Notes: a model not told the origin generated them from the sequence alone. 64,000 nt of DNA from an uncultured Prevotella sp. (GCA_905233555.1 CAJODF010000006.1:20029-84028), one strand, 5' to 3'; counted from the stretch's first letter, positions 43,940 to 53,353 are shown. Made by a program: numbers and translations.

Positions 43940-45703
43940 ATGAATATAAGACATCTGATCCTTCTGGCAATTATTGCGCTTCTTGGCACTGGCAGTGTCA
44001 AAGCCAATGATGATTACAAAAACGACAAGCGATACCTCGAACTGCGCGACGCCATGCATCATGCTTTCAATGATGCCGACAGCGCCCGTTTCTACCCCGC
44101 CGTCAAGAATCTCGAAAACTATCTTCTGGAAAAGAACGACCTGCACGCTTACTATACCCAACGGTGTAATGAGATCATCTTCTTGATGAACCAGCAGAAG
44201 ATATTCGAAGCCTATACCCTCGGACGACAACTCTCCACCGAACTGCGCGAGAAGAAAATCGACAAGGAAATGTATATGGCTTACAATATCCTTGGACATA
44301 TCAACCGCTACTGCGGCAACAAGGCCGCTGCGAGGCGTATTTTCCGCAAAGTCATCGATATGATGGAGGAGGCAGGCTATTACGAGAACATGCCCCCGAT
44401 CTACATGAACCTCGTAAACGTGGAGATTGAGGAAAACCCCGATGAAGCCATGCGCCTGCTCGACAAGGCTCTGGAGATCGCCCAGAAATACTCGCCAGAA
44501 CGCATGTTCGACATCGAGACCAGAAAATACCTCACCTACTTCACCAAAGGTGACATCAAGAAGTTCCAGGAATGTTATGAACTCTACCGCAAGGGTGTGG
44601 CTGAAGGCAAGTCGTCCGTCCACGGCCGCAGTATGGAGGTCTATTATCTGGCCAGCCTCGGCAAAACCGAAGAAGCCATCGCCCTCGCCAAGGAAGAACT
44701 GGGTGACGAGGGAGGCGATGCCATCGCGGAAATATTGCAGAGAGCCGGACGATGGGAGGAAGCCTACAAGGCACTCAAAGAGGCGACAAACGCCAAAGAC
44801 TCAGTCAACAACGTGGTGCTGATTAACAGTATGCGAAGCATTAGCGACCAATTGAGGCTGGAAGAGATGGAGAAACAGACCGCCCGCAACCGCCTCATCG
44901 GTATGGGTATCGGTCTGCTGCTTTTGGCACTGCTCGTGGGAGCCCTCTCCTATATTGTACTCAACCGTCGTAAACATCTGAAGGAACTGAAGATCGCCTA
45001 CGATCACGCCTTGGAGTCGGACCGCATGAAAACAGCCTTCATCCAGAACGTGAGCCATGAGGTGCGCACCCCGCTGAATATCATCAGCGGCTTTTCGCAG
45101 ATTATCGCCATGCCTGAACTCACCAGTAATACCGAGGAGCGTCAGCACATGGCCTTGATGATGCAGAAGAACTGTCACCAAATCACATCGCTCATCGACG
45201 AGATGCTAGAACTCTCGTTCAGTGAATCGACGGAGGATGCAGTCAAAGAAGACCATGTGGAAATCAACGATATGCTTCGCGACATGCTGCAGGAAAACCA
45301 GCCACTTGTCAATGCCGGCACGAAACTGGAGTTCAACACCACCATCAGCGACGACTTCGTGTTGACCACGAACCTGACGATGCTCCGGCGCGCTATTGCC
45401 ACCCTGATCGACAATGCTATCAAGAATACCACCAAGGGTACCATCACAATGAAAGTATCCGCCCTAGGCAGTACCCAACTTGTGTTGGCGGTGGAAGACT
45501 CCGGTCCGGGCATCCCCGAAGAAGAGGCGGAGCATATCTTCGAGCGATTTGTTAAACTCGACGACTTCAAGGAGGGTCTCGGTCTCGGACTGCCCTTGTG
45601 CCGCACGCTCATCAAGCGACTGGGCGGCAATGTACTGCTCGACCAGACCTTCAAAGGCCCTGGTGCCCGTTTCATCATAACCCTGCCGATAGAAACAACA
45701 TAA
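43940..45703 (+). CDS. TPR-containing sensor histidine kinase
   Basis: A 587-residue kinase. A signal peptide (HLILLAIIALLGTGSVKA) is followed by a periplasmic tetratricopeptide-like region (about 25-310). One membrane helix (about 322-345, IGMGIGLLLLALLVGALSYIVL) follows, then the HisKA phospho-acceptor FIQNVSHEVRTPLNIISGF (His near residue 373). The ATPase has an N box IDNAIKNTTKG, G1 VEDSGPGIPEEEAEHIFERF and G2 GLGLGLPLC. No receiver domain is fused and no response regulator gene is adjacent. The start at 43940 follows the promoter. The downstream exported MBL gene is 6 bp away. Confidence 0.93.
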   Translation: MNIRHLILLAIIALLGTGSVKANDDYKNDKRYLELRDAMHHAFNDADSARFYPAVKNLENYLLEKNDLHAYYTQRCNEIIFLMNQQKIFEAYTLGRQLSTELREKKIDKEMYMAYNILGHINRYCGNKAAARRIFRKVIDMMEEAGYYENMPPIYMNLVNVEIEENPDEAMRLLDKALEIAQKYSPERMFDIETRKYLTYFTKGDIKKFQECYELYRKGVAEGKSSVHGRSMEVYYLASLGKTEEAIALAKEELGDEGGDAIAEILQRAGRWEEAYKALKEATNAKDSVNNVVLINSMRSISDQLRLEEMEKQTARNRLIGMGIGLLLLALLVGALSYIVLNRRKHLKELKIAYDHALESDRMKTAFIQNVSHEVRTPLNIISGFSQIIAMPELTSNTEERQHMALMMQKNCHQITSLIDEMLELSFSESTEDAVKEDHVEINDMLRDMLQENQPLVNAGTKLEFNTTISDDFVLTTNLTMLRRAIATLIDNAIKNTTKGTITMKVSALGSTQLVLAVEDSGPGIPEEEAEHIFERFVKLDDFKEGLGLGLPLCRTLIKRLGGNVLLDQTFKGPGARFIITLPIETT

Positions 45704-45709
45704 TTATAT

Positions 45710-46444
45710 ATGAAGAAAAGCATTTTTACCATTTTGCTCGGCTGCCTAACAGCCGCCAGTTGCAATGCCGCCCAGAAGGTGGATGAGTTCACCACCAAGA
45801 ACGGCAAGAAAGTCACCATCACATGCATCAAGCACGCCAGTATCGAAATCAACTACGACGGCACGGAGATCCAGATCGACCCTGTGGGCGCCGGCGTCAC
45901 ACCAGTCACCGACTACGCCCAGTTCCCCAAGGCCAACATCATCCTCATCACCCATGAGCACAAGGACCACTTCGAGCGCGAGGCCATCGCCTGCATCCGC
46001 ACGCCGGCCACAACGGTCTATTCCAATACGGCCGTCTATAACATGTTCCGCAACAGCCTCCCGCTGAAGAACGGCGACAGCATCACCTATCGTCAGGATA
46101 TCACCATCAAGGCCGTACCTGCCTATAACTACAGCGAGGGCCGCACTCAGTTCCATCCGAAGGGACGCGACAACGGTTATATCCTCAGCCTCGACGGACT
46201 GCGCATCTACATCGCCGGCGACACAGAGGACATCCCCGAGATGGCCGACCTGAAGGATATCGACATCGCCTTCCTGCCTTGCAACCAGCCCTACACGATG
46301 ACTGTCGATCAACTGGTGAAGGCCGCACGGACCATCTCTCCCAAGGTACTCTTCCCCTATCACTACAGCCAGACGCCCATCTCCCAGGCCGTTATGAAAC
46401 TTGCCGGCAGCGGCATCGACATCCGCATCCGCGACTACCAATAA
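45710..46444 (+). CDS. Exported metallo-beta-lactamase-fold hydrolase (UlaG-like)
   Basis: A 244-residue protein with an export or lipoprotein signal (IFTILLGCLTAASCNAAQ), then an MBL fold. Zinc ligands sit in ITHEHKDHF, the metal-bridging aspartate in YIAGDTEDIPEM, and the last histidine in FPYHYSQTP. The short form and the IKHASIEINYDGTEIQIDPVG opening resemble UlaG-type phosphodiesterase/lactonase proteins. The substrate is unknown. It is unusual in being exported, and probably co-transcribed with the sensor kinase. Confidence 0.87.
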   Translation: MKKSIFTILLGCLTAASCNAAQKVDEFTTKNGKKVTITCIKHASIEINYDGTEIQIDPVGAGVTPVTDYAQFPKANIILITHEHKDHFEREAIACIRTPATTVYSNTAVYNMFRNSLPLKNGDSITYRQDITIKAVPAYNYSEGRTQFHPKGRDNGYILSLDGLRIYIAGDTEDIPEMADLKDIDIAFLPCNQPYTMTVDQLVKAARTISPKVLFPYHYSQTPISQAVMKLAGSGIDIRIRDYQ

Positions 46445-46450
46445 AAAGTT

Positions 46451-48520
46451 TTATTGCTTAAACCTGACTTTCAGGCCTATTACCAACATGCGCCCAGGAG
46501 TGTAGAGGGCATACCTGCGGTTACTGGAATCAATACGACGATCCAAACGGTCGAATAAGTTTTCTATGCCAATGCTAGGCTCAATGACGGCCCACTTGAC
46601 GGTATTGAATGTGTGGATAGTGTTAAGGTTCCAAAGCCCGAACCCTGGAGCATTCTCGTAACTGGTGTAATAGGTCTTCGACTGTAATTTGCCGTTTAGA
46701 TTGACATTAAGTGCATAATTGCCCCACGAATGATGCCAGTCTGCAATGATGGTGGCGGCATTACGGATACTACGTTCCATGATAGTCCAATCTGTACCGC
46801 TTTTGGTGCGGGCATAAGTGTAGACGTAATTGGCAGAGAGGTTGAAGCCTTGGAAGAGGTTGGTCGAGACATTGAGTTGAAACCCCTTCACATCACCACG
46901 ATCACTATTCTGATAGAGCGAATAGCGTTCCAGTTTTGCGGCTTGGTCGTCGGTCATCTCAGGGAATTCCTGTCGCAAACGGGCCAACGACACTTCATCG
47001 ACATCAATGTCCTGACGTACCACCATATTGTTGATACGATTAAGGAATCCTGTCAGACTGATGGCTACCACATTGTTACGGTATTCGGCATTGAGCGACA
47101 GGTAATGACTGCGTTCGGCCCTCAGGTCACGGTTGCCGAAGATTATTTGTGCCTTGCCTCGGTTGACGCTGAAATAGCGGTAATAGATCTCGTCGAGTCC
47201 TGGGGCACGGAATCCTGCCGAATAGGTGGCACGGAAACGGAAATCGCCTGGTGCAGCCATCAATACGACCTTGGGTGTCAACTGGCTGCCAAAAGTTTCG
47301 TGATTGGTATAACGCAATCCGAGGGTTGCCGTCAGAATTTGCAGGAATCGTTGTTCGTGTTGGGCGTAAGCCGCCAATGTCCAAGCATGTTGGTTGATGT
47401 TGCCAGAGGTGGCTTCCAGCCAGTCCTTGCGCCAGTCAGCACCCAAGATGGTAGTACTGCCCTCCATGAGTCCGAGGATGGTCTTCAACTCGCCTTCCAT
47501 CGTACGTTGTTTCTTCGACTGCACATAGTCGCCTATAGCATAGGTCTTTGTCTCCACGTCGTACTCCTTGCCATAACGGAAGCGATCGACAGTAAAATTT
47601 GCCTGTAATGAATTCTTGGACGTAAATTTGTAGATGCTACCCAGATTCCAACGGAAACCTTTATAACGCATCTCATAGTCTGTACCGCCAGTGATGTCAG
47701 CACGCGTATCTGGACGGTCGGTGATCTTGTATGAATAGTCTAAGCCCGCATTCAGAGCCAAATGCTGATTGGGACTGTAGGTGAATTTCTGTCCGATGAT
47801 GTTGGAGCGATAGCCCGTAAACAACGGCGCAATCGTCTGTTGGGTCTCTGTGTCAGAACCCTTGATATATTCCAGATTGTTATTCTGATAACTATCGGCT
47901 CGGTCGTGGGTAAACGATGTATAGGAGCCGAAGCCATTCTTGTAGATATCAAGGTTGACGGACTCGGTGAGTTGTCCTTTCCCTGATACCCTTGTGTCGC
48001 TGGTTACGCTCACCAATTGTTGTGTGGGTTGATCCGTAATGATGTTGATAACACCTCCGATGGCATCCGAGCCATAGAGCGACGAGGCAGCGCCATCCAG
48101 TATCTCGATACGCTTGATGCGCGACATATTGATACGCGACAAATCGACGTTGTTGGAGATGTCGCCAGAAAGTTTCTGTCCGTTGATAAGAATGAGGATA
48201 TATTTGTTGCCCAGGCCATTCAGACGGAGGAAGGTTCCCATGGAGTTGGGAGCCATCGACACCTGCGGTAACATACGTGTCAGGGCGTCGCCGAAATTGG
48301 TGATACCCTGTTCGCGGATTTCCTGTGCAGAGAGCACATGGACGGGTGTGGCCGTACTCTTCAGGCGCTGGTGATGACCAGAACCCGTTACGACTACGGG
48401 GTTGAGATTATAGGTGCGATCCGTCAACGACGAATCATTTTTTTCCATTTTATGGATTTGGGGAAAAGCGGCACTCCCCGAAAGGAGTGCCACTATGAGC
48501 ATCAATAGTTTCTTTTGCAT
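46451..48520 (-). CDS. TonB-dependent outer-membrane receptor
   Basis: A 689-residue receptor without the SusC N-terminal extension. Signal LLMLIVALLSGSAAFPQ, then a plug domain (LNPVVVTGSGHHQRL, RIEILDGAASSLYGSDAIGGVINIIT) and a 22-strand-type barrel to the C-terminal GRMLVIGLKVRFKQ. It is third in the transcript btuB-cbiK-like-this gene, under the cobalamin riboswitch. This suggests a corrinoid, tetrapyrrole or metal ligand, but the ligand is not provable from sequence. Confidence 0.93.
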   Translation of the reverse strand: MQKKLLMLIVALLSGSAAFPQIHKMEKNDSSLTDRTYNLNPVVVTGSGHHQRLKSTATPVHVLSAQEIREQGITNFGDALTRMLPQVSMAPNSMGTFLRLNGLGNKYILILINGQKLSGDISNNVDLSRINMSRIKRIEILDGAASSLYGSDAIGGVINIITDQPTQQLVSVTSDTRVSGKGQLTESVNLDIYKNGFGSYTSFTHDRADSYQNNNLEYIKGSDTETQQTIAPLFTGYRSNIIGQKFTYSPNQHLALNAGLDYSYKITDRPDTRADITGGTDYEMRYKGFRWNLGSIYKFTSKNSLQANFTVDRFRYGKEYDVETKTYAIGDYVQSKKQRTMEGELKTILGLMEGSTTILGADWRKDWLEATSGNINQHAWTLAAYAQHEQRFLQILTATLGLRYTNHETFGSQLTPKVVLMAAPGDFRFRATYSAGFRAPGLDEIYYRYFSVNRGKAQIIFGNRDLRAERSHYLSLNAEYRNNVVAISLTGFLNRINNMVVRQDIDVDEVSLARLRQEFPEMTDDQAAKLERYSLYQNSDRGDVKGFQLNVSTNLFQGFNLSANYVYTYARTKSGTDWTIMERSIRNAATIIADWHHSWGNYALNVNLNGKLQSKTYYTSYENAPGFGLWNLNTIHTFNTVKWAVIEPSIGIENLFDRLDRRIDSSNRRYALYTPGRMLVIGLKVRFKQ

Positions 48521-48529
48521 CGAGAGAGA

Positions 48530-49696
48530 TTATTCTTCCGGATTCTTTGAATGGTAATAGTCCAGAGGCTCGCCATCAATGGCGTATCTCGTATGTTCCA
48601 TCCACACCTCACGGATGGTGGGCAGTTCGAGCAGACCTTTGTGGATGACATTCTCCTCAGGGCAGTCGTAGCCGAGGTGACGGAAGTACATCTTCCAAGA
48701 GGTATCCTCTACCTCACCCTCCTCGTTGGGAGTGAAACCTACGCCTTCTTCCCAGTTGTCATCATCGTCACCACCCATGTCGTTATGACCGTGGTCACCG
48801 TCGATAGACATCAGCGGGTGCAGGAATATCTTACCACTGGTGATACCTGCGGCTGTCATGCGGGCCCAAACGTGGGTCTTGAAGTTCTCCATCATATCCA
48901 CTGTACCTACGAAATAGTTGGGGCTGTACTGCTGTAAGGCTGCTTCGAGTTGAGTGTAACGCACATTAGCCTTATAGGTGTCGTACTCGTCGGGGTTACC
49001 ATGACCCATAAAGGCAACAACACCTTGAGCGGCCTGGCTCTTATAGAGTTCGTTGAGTTGCTTGGCTACTTCATTGACATCCACCTCAGCATCCTGCAGC
49101 AGGGGCACACCAAGTCTCAGTTCCACACCAGCCAAATAGTCGTCGTCGAGGTCGCCGTTGGCATTGTTGGCGAAGTCCTTGATGTAGTTAATCACACGGG
49201 TATATTCCTCACCCGGGATCACCTGCAGCGACTGAACTACGATTTCATTGTATCGAACCTTCTTGTCAGCAAATGCATTGAGCCAGAAAAGAGGAGCGTA
49301 ATAGAAACGGGGCTCTGTGTTCTCACCGGCAGCAGCACGGTTGATACAGATAGCCGACGAATAACTCAGGAAAATGTCGTAGCTTGGGAAAGCCTTCTTA
49401 TAGGCATCGACGGTGGCGTCGAAAGCATCATATGCCTGCTCCCATGTCGAACCGAAAGCCACGAGCAGGATCACCTTGTCGTGCTTCTTGTTGTCCTTTA
49501 CCGTCTGGGTAACGATCGTCTGATAGCGCGACCAGTTGTTGTCTTCTTTCACGGTGTCGGTCTGAATCACTTTAATCGTGTCATTCTTGATGACCTCCAC
49601 GATTTTCTCCACTTCCTTTTCTTTTTCACAGGAAGTAATACCAGCGGTGAGGCAAACGGCTACGAATGCCAATACCAAATACTTAATTTTCTTCAT
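48530..49696 (-). CDS. Exported CbiK-like sirohydrochlorin cobaltochelatase lipoprotein
   Basis: A 388-residue lipoprotein: signal YLVLAFVAVCLTAGITSCEKEKE with lipid cysteine near residue 23, a charged linker to about 70, then the CbiK fold (VILLVAFGSTWEQAYDAF, LSYSSAICINR, VVAFMGHGNPDEYDTY with the active histidine, and KIFLHPLMSIDGDHGHNDMGG). The last includes a His/Asp-rich stretch continuing DDDDNW that is unlike cytoplasmic CbiK. CbiK proteins insert Co(II) into sirohydrochlorin, and periplasmic versions are known in Desulfovibrio. Placed between two TonB receptors under a B12 riboswitch, it may bind or metallate a captured tetrapyrrole. Confidence 0.87.
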   Translation of the reverse strand: MKKIKYLVLAFVAVCLTAGITSCEKEKEVEKIVEVIKNDTIKVIQTDTVKEDNNWSRYQTIVTQTVKDNKKHDKVILLVAFGSTWEQAYDAFDATVDAYKKAFPSYDIFLSYSSAICINRAAAGENTEPRFYYAPLFWLNAFADKKVRYNEIVVQSLQVIPGEEYTRVINYIKDFANNANGDLDDDYLAGVELRLGVPLLQDAEVDVNEVAKQLNELYKSQAAQGVVAFMGHGNPDEYDTYKANVRYTQLEAALQQYSPNYFVGTVDMMENFKTHVWARMTAAGITSGKIFLHPLMSIDGDHGHNDMGGDDDDNWEEGVGFTPNEEGEVEDTSWKMYFRHLGYDCPEENVIHKGLLELPTIREVWMEHTRYAIDGEPLDYYHSKNPEE

Positions 49697-51836
49697 TGTT
49701 ACTTGTTTTAGAGTTAAACTTATCGTTACTTGAAAATTTGAGTTTCTTACCTTGTGCGAAACGGACGGTCAGCGTACCATAGATGGTACGTCCAGGAGTC
49801 GTCGTTCCGAGGTGCAGACCGTGATAGGCACGATCCACATAGTCGAAGATATTGTCGATGCCCGCCTCCACACGGAAGAGCCACTTCTTGCTAACGGGGA
49901 ATTCGTGGTTGGTGGAGATTCGCCAGATCTGGTAGCCCTTGCCATCGCCATCGATCTGATAGTAGCGTTTACTCGACATACGGCCATAGAGTCCGATTCC
50001 CATATTATATTTCTCTGAGAAAGCGTGATTCCAGGTGGCATACCAACTGGCCTTGTGATGGGCCGTACCGTCGATGATGACATCCACCAATCGATCGTGG
50101 GTCGTATCGTATTGTTTAGCATCGGTATCGAGATAACTATAACTACCGCCCAGCATCCAGTCGCGATTGAGACGATAGCGCACAGATACATCGACACCCT
50201 TGGTCTTGGCCGATTCCAGATTCTGGTACTGACGTGTCTTCCTGGGATCGTAGGTCACAATATACTCTGCCGGCGCCTGCGTATTGGGGATGGTCACGAG
50301 GGTAATCATGTTATCTACGTTATTCAGATAGCCCGTCACCGTCAGGTTCAGTCCTTGCCAGTTGTACTCTCCGCTCACGGCATAATAGTTGGAGGTCTGT
50401 GGGGTCAGGTTCTCATTACCTATATATAAATAGGTGCCGTTCATATACTTCACATAGCGATAATGCTGTTCCTTGGGCGTAGGAGTCTTGAAGCCCTGAC
50501 TCCAGGTGACTCTCAGACGGAAGTCGTTGCCGAGGGAGAGCATACCAGACACCTTCGGCGTCAGACGGAAACCAAACTGCTCGTTATGATTCAGTCGTAA
50601 ACCAGCGGTAATGTTGGCAGAGAGTTTGGGATTGAAGACATAACTGAACTCATCTTGCACATATGCGGCCTCTGTGTTATCCCTCGCCACACCGCCATCC
50701 ACGCGCATCGGAGCCTCCAAATAGTCGTAACGCCACTCCAACCCGCCACTAAGACGGTTGTTGTAGGGCAACGAGAAGATGCCTTTCAGATGGGCCATCG
50801 TACGACGCTGGTCACTCTGCAGTACCTCGTCGTCACGGAAATAGGGATAATAGGTCGTGAAGTTACCCTGCTGGTCCAATCCGTCACCCATCGCCCATTC
50901 TGCAGTATAATAATAGTAGTACGCATGACGATCCCAGTTCACGTCAAGCGTCAACTGGTCTGTCTTGTTCCATTTCCAGATACCGCCTGTTGCCAGACTC
51001 TGATTCCGATATTCTAAATCATAGAATTTCATATCAGCCGGATATTTGCCACTCGGACGGTAGATGCGCTTCCAATAGGTGCTGCCCTCAGCATAGAGTT
51101 CGAGACCTTTCACGGGCTCGTAGGTCAAGCGCTCAGAGACCTGCCAGTTGGTATAGCGATTCACCGTCATATTGCGTGAGTCTTCTATCAGGAACTCCGT
51201 CTGACGAGGATCCTCCATTGCCGTATTCTGCCAGCCATCGGAGTGCTGGAGTTGGAAATTCGTATAACTCTTTACCTTACCTATCGCAATACCCAGACCA
51301 TTATGCTGACGCAGGTCACCATAACTAGCGCCACGGGTACTATTTTCTATAAGCAACCCCTCGTTGTGTTTCTTCGTGATAATATTTACCACACCAGCGA
51401 TGGCATCCGAGCCATAGAGCGCACTCGACGCACCTTTCACGATCTCAATCTTCTCGATATTCTGGGGATCGATGAGCGACAAGTCGTTCTGACCTCCCAC
51501 ATCGCCATGAATACGCTTGCCGTCAATCAGCACCAGGATATAATTGTTGCCAAGACCGTTCAATTGCATCTGCGAACCCATATCATCCTCGCTAAAAGCA
51601 AATGAAGCCGTCAGACCAGAGAGGATATCCTCGATGCTACGACCACCATAGTTTTTCAGCATCTTAGCCGTAATCACCTCAGTCTGCACAGGCGCATCCT
51701 TCAGCAGGTGCTGTGTACCAGTACCCGTCACCACAACTTCTTGTAGGCTGTCCGTGCGCCAAATATCAGTCTGGGCCCATGAGCCGACAGCCAACAGCCA
51801 AAGGCAAATAGCCAGTTTCTGTCTTCTCTTCATCAT
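49683..51836 (-). CDS. btuB: TonB-dependent receptor, probable vitamin B12 receptor
   Basis: A 717-residue receptor. The start at 51836 (MMKRRQKLAICLWLLAVGSWAQ, signal peptide) is chosen because the longer frame runs into riboswitch sequence. Plug domain: LQEVVVTGTGTQHLLKDAP and KGASSALYGSDAIAGVVNIIT; barrel to the C-terminus at GTLTVRFAQGKKLKF. A cobalamin riboswitch directly upstream and the cobamide genes around it support B12 or corrinoid uptake. Its end overlaps the cbiK-like start by 14 bp. Confidence 0.9.
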   Translation of the reverse strand: MMKRRQKLAICLWLLAVGSWAQTDIWRTDSLQEVVVTGTGTQHLLKDAPVQTEVITAKMLKNYGGRSIEDILSGLTASFAFSEDDMGSQMQLNGLGNNYILVLIDGKRIHGDVGGQNDLSLIDPQNIEKIEIVKGASSALYGSDAIAGVVNIITKKHNEGLLIENSTRGASYGDLRQHNGLGIAIGKVKSYTNFQLQHSDGWQNTAMEDPRQTEFLIEDSRNMTVNRYTNWQVSERLTYEPVKGLELYAEGSTYWKRIYRPSGKYPADMKFYDLEYRNQSLATGGIWKWNKTDQLTLDVNWDRHAYYYYYTAEWAMGDGLDQQGNFTTYYPYFRDDEVLQSDQRRTMAHLKGIFSLPYNNRLSGGLEWRYDYLEAPMRVDGGVARDNTEAAYVQDEFSYVFNPKLSANITAGLRLNHNEQFGFRLTPKVSGMLSLGNDFRLRVTWSQGFKTPTPKEQHYRYVKYMNGTYLYIGNENLTPQTSNYYAVSGEYNWQGLNLTVTGYLNNVDNMITLVTIPNTQAPAEYIVTYDPRKTRQYQNLESAKTKGVDVSVRYRLNRDWMLGGSYSYLDTDAKQYDTTHDRLVDVIIDGTAHHKASWYATWNHAFSEKYNMGIGLYGRMSSKRYYQIDGDGKGYQIWRISTNHEFPVSKKWLFRVEAGIDNIFDYVDRAYHGLHLGTTTPGRTIYGTLTVRFAQGKKLKFSSNDKFNSKTSNNEEN

Positions 51837-51911
51837 TGTTTGATTTTCCAGCACCGTATATTCCTGTACGGGCATCTTTTTTGCAGAGCACACTCTATTC
51901 TGCTCTCGCCT

Positions 51912-52074
51912 ACGGCAGGTCTTCTGACTTTCCTCAGTCTGCTCTACCTTCCCAACAACTTGTCAGTGGTGTTATACAAGCAGACCTCTCAAAGGAGGAT
52001 TACAGCTGCAGGTACAGTTCCGGACTCTCACCGGATTCCCTTACATCAGGCGGCTACAGCCACCAGATTGCCAT
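51912..52074 (-). promoter_or_regulatory. Cobalamin riboswitch upstream of btuB
   Basis: Read on the minus strand: P1 strand ATGGCA, then the conserved GGGAATCCGGTGAGAGTCCGG core, CTGTACCTGCAGCTGTAA, CCACTG, and the B12 box AGTCAGAAGACCTGCC closing with TGCCGT. The start codon is about 75 nt after the box; a hairpin AGAGCA/TGCTCT lies between and may be part of the expression platform. Promoter box at 52085. High cobalamin should switch the operon off. Confidence 0.93.
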
Positions 52075-52084
52075 TATATGGGTG

Positions 52085-52092
52085 CAAAGATA
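52085..52092 (-). promoter_or_regulatory. -7 promoter box for the btuB riboswitch transcript
   Basis: CAAAGATA on the plus strand reads TATCTTTG; it stands 11 bp before the aptamer. Confidence 0.7.
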
Positions 52093-52134
52093 CAACTTTT
52101 TTCAATACGTTATGCATATTTCACGGATTTTTTT

Positions 52135-52142
52135 TAATTTTG
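52135..52142 (+). promoter_or_regulatory. -7 promoter box for cbiA-cobQ-cbiB
   Basis: TAATTTTG followed by CAGC, 18 bp before cbiA and divergent from the btuB promoter. Confidence 0.65.
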
Positions 52143-52160
52143 CAGCAGAAAGAAGAGAAG

Positions 52161-52820
52161 ATGACGACGAAAAAGGCTTTTCTGATAGCAGCACCCACCA
52201 GCGGCTCTGGCAAGACGACGATTGCCAGAGGACTGATGGCGTTGCTCACGAAACAAGGATACAAGGTGCAGCCATTCAAGTGCGGACCAGACTATATCGA
52301 CACCAAGTTCCACGAGGCCGTAACAGGGCGTCCCAGCATCAATCTCGACACCTTTATGGCTACGCCAGAACATGTCCAGGACCTCTTTGCCCACTATGGC
52401 GCTGACGCTGATGTCTGTGTGGTAGAGGGAATGATGGGACTGTTCGACGGCTACGACCGAGAGAAAGGCTCTTCGTACGAGATAGCACGAATATTGGATA
52501 TCCCTGTCATCTTAGTGGTCGATGCCAAGTCGGCAGCCTATTCGATGGCAGCCCTGCTCTCTGGGTTTATCCATTTCAGGGAGGACATCCGCTTCGCGGG
52601 CGTTATATATAATAAGGTGGGATCGCAGAAGCATTTTGCGATGCTGCAACAAGTATGTGATGACTTGGGCGTTGAATGCTTCGGCTATTTACCCAAGTCA
52701 CCTGACCTCGAACAAGGCTCACGATATCTGGGCCTTGACTTCTCGGAAGAAACAAGGCATAAAGAGCTGATAAAACTATTGGAGGAACATGTAAGATGGC
52801 AGAGAATGTTAGCGCTCTGA
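52161..52820 (+). CDS. cbiA: Cobyrinate a,c-diamide synthase, N-terminal ATPase half
   Basis: The 219-residue first half of CbiA, which amidates cobyrinate with glutamine and ATP. P-loop APTSGSGKTTIARGL near residue 10, FKCGPDYIDTKFHE, the magnesium site VVEGMMGLFDGYD, and LDIPVILVVDAKSAAYSMAAL. The frame ends at LLEEHVRWQRMLAL, close to the boundary with the glutaminase domain. The rest of the protein continues in another frame from 52796, so the gene is split by a frameshift or is naturally two genes. No classical slippery heptamer is visible in the shared region 52766-52820. Confidence 0.9.
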   Translation: MTTKKAFLIAAPTSGSGKTTIARGLMALLTKQGYKVQPFKCGPDYIDTKFHEAVTGRPSINLDTFMATPEHVQDLFAHYGADADVCVVEGMMGLFDGYDREKGSSYEIARILDIPVILVVDAKSAAYSMAALLSGFIHFREDIRFAGVIYNKVGSQKHFAMLQQVCDDLGVECFGYLPKSPDLEQGSRYLGLDFSEETRHKELIKLLEEHVRWQRMLAL

Positions 52821-53353
52821 TAGCACGTAATAAGGAGTCGTTTTCTTTTCTTTATCAGGAGACGATAGACAGTTTTGCTCAGGTATGTTTCTTCGACCCA
52901 GAGACGGAGGTGCCGTCGTTTGAGGGCATCGACCTGCTCTACTTGCCTGGCGGCTATCCAGAGAAACATTTGGAGGCGTTGGTAAAGAATGAGGCTTGTC
53001 GCAAGGCCATCAAGGACTATGCCGAACAAGGGGGCAGGGTCGTGGCAGAATGCGGAGGTATGATGTATCTCTGCCAAAGCATCGTGACAGACGAGGGGGA
53101 ATATCCCATGTGTGGCGTGCTACCCTATCAAATTTCTGCGCGCAAGGCAGAGCGCAAACTCTCGCTGGGCTATCGGCAATTTGTACTCGACGGCAAGACG
53201 TATCGAGGTCATGAGTTCCACTATACGCAGTTTATAGGCGAGACACCACAGAGCATCGTCCAAGTCTATAATGCCAAAGGCGAGCCTGTCCCCACGCCCG
53301 TATTCAAATATAAGAATGTCTTAGCCAGTTACACCCACCTCTATCAGATATGA
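52796..53353 (+). CDS. cbiA: Cobyrinate a,c-diamide synthase, C-terminal glutaminase half
   Basis: The 185-residue second half of CbiA. The start of the domain is ALIARNKESFSFLYQETI, followed by DLLYLPGGYPEKHLEAL. The catalytic cysteine is in VVAECGGMMYLCQS and the histidine in YRGHEFHYTQF. It overlaps the first half by 25 bp in a different frame. GGAGGA stands about 9 bp before its ATG, a rare clear Shine-Dalgarno sequence for this phylum, so separate translation is possible. Joined, the halves give about 400 residues, a little shorter than usual CbiA. Its stop overlaps cobQ by 4 bp. Confidence 0.88.
   Translation: MAENVSALIARNKESFSFLYQETIDSFAQVCFFDPETEVPSFEGIDLLYLPGGYPEKHLEALVKNEACRKAIKDYAEQGGRVVAECGGMMYLCQSIVTDEGEYPMCGVLPYQISARKAERKLSLGYRQFVLDGKTYRGHEFHYTQFIGETPQSIVQVYNAKGEPVPTPVFKYKNVLASYTHLYQI

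Noticed and set aside
52766-52820. Programmed frameshift site in cbiA
   Set aside because: No X-XXY-YYZ heptamer in the shared open region and no strong downstream stem seen.
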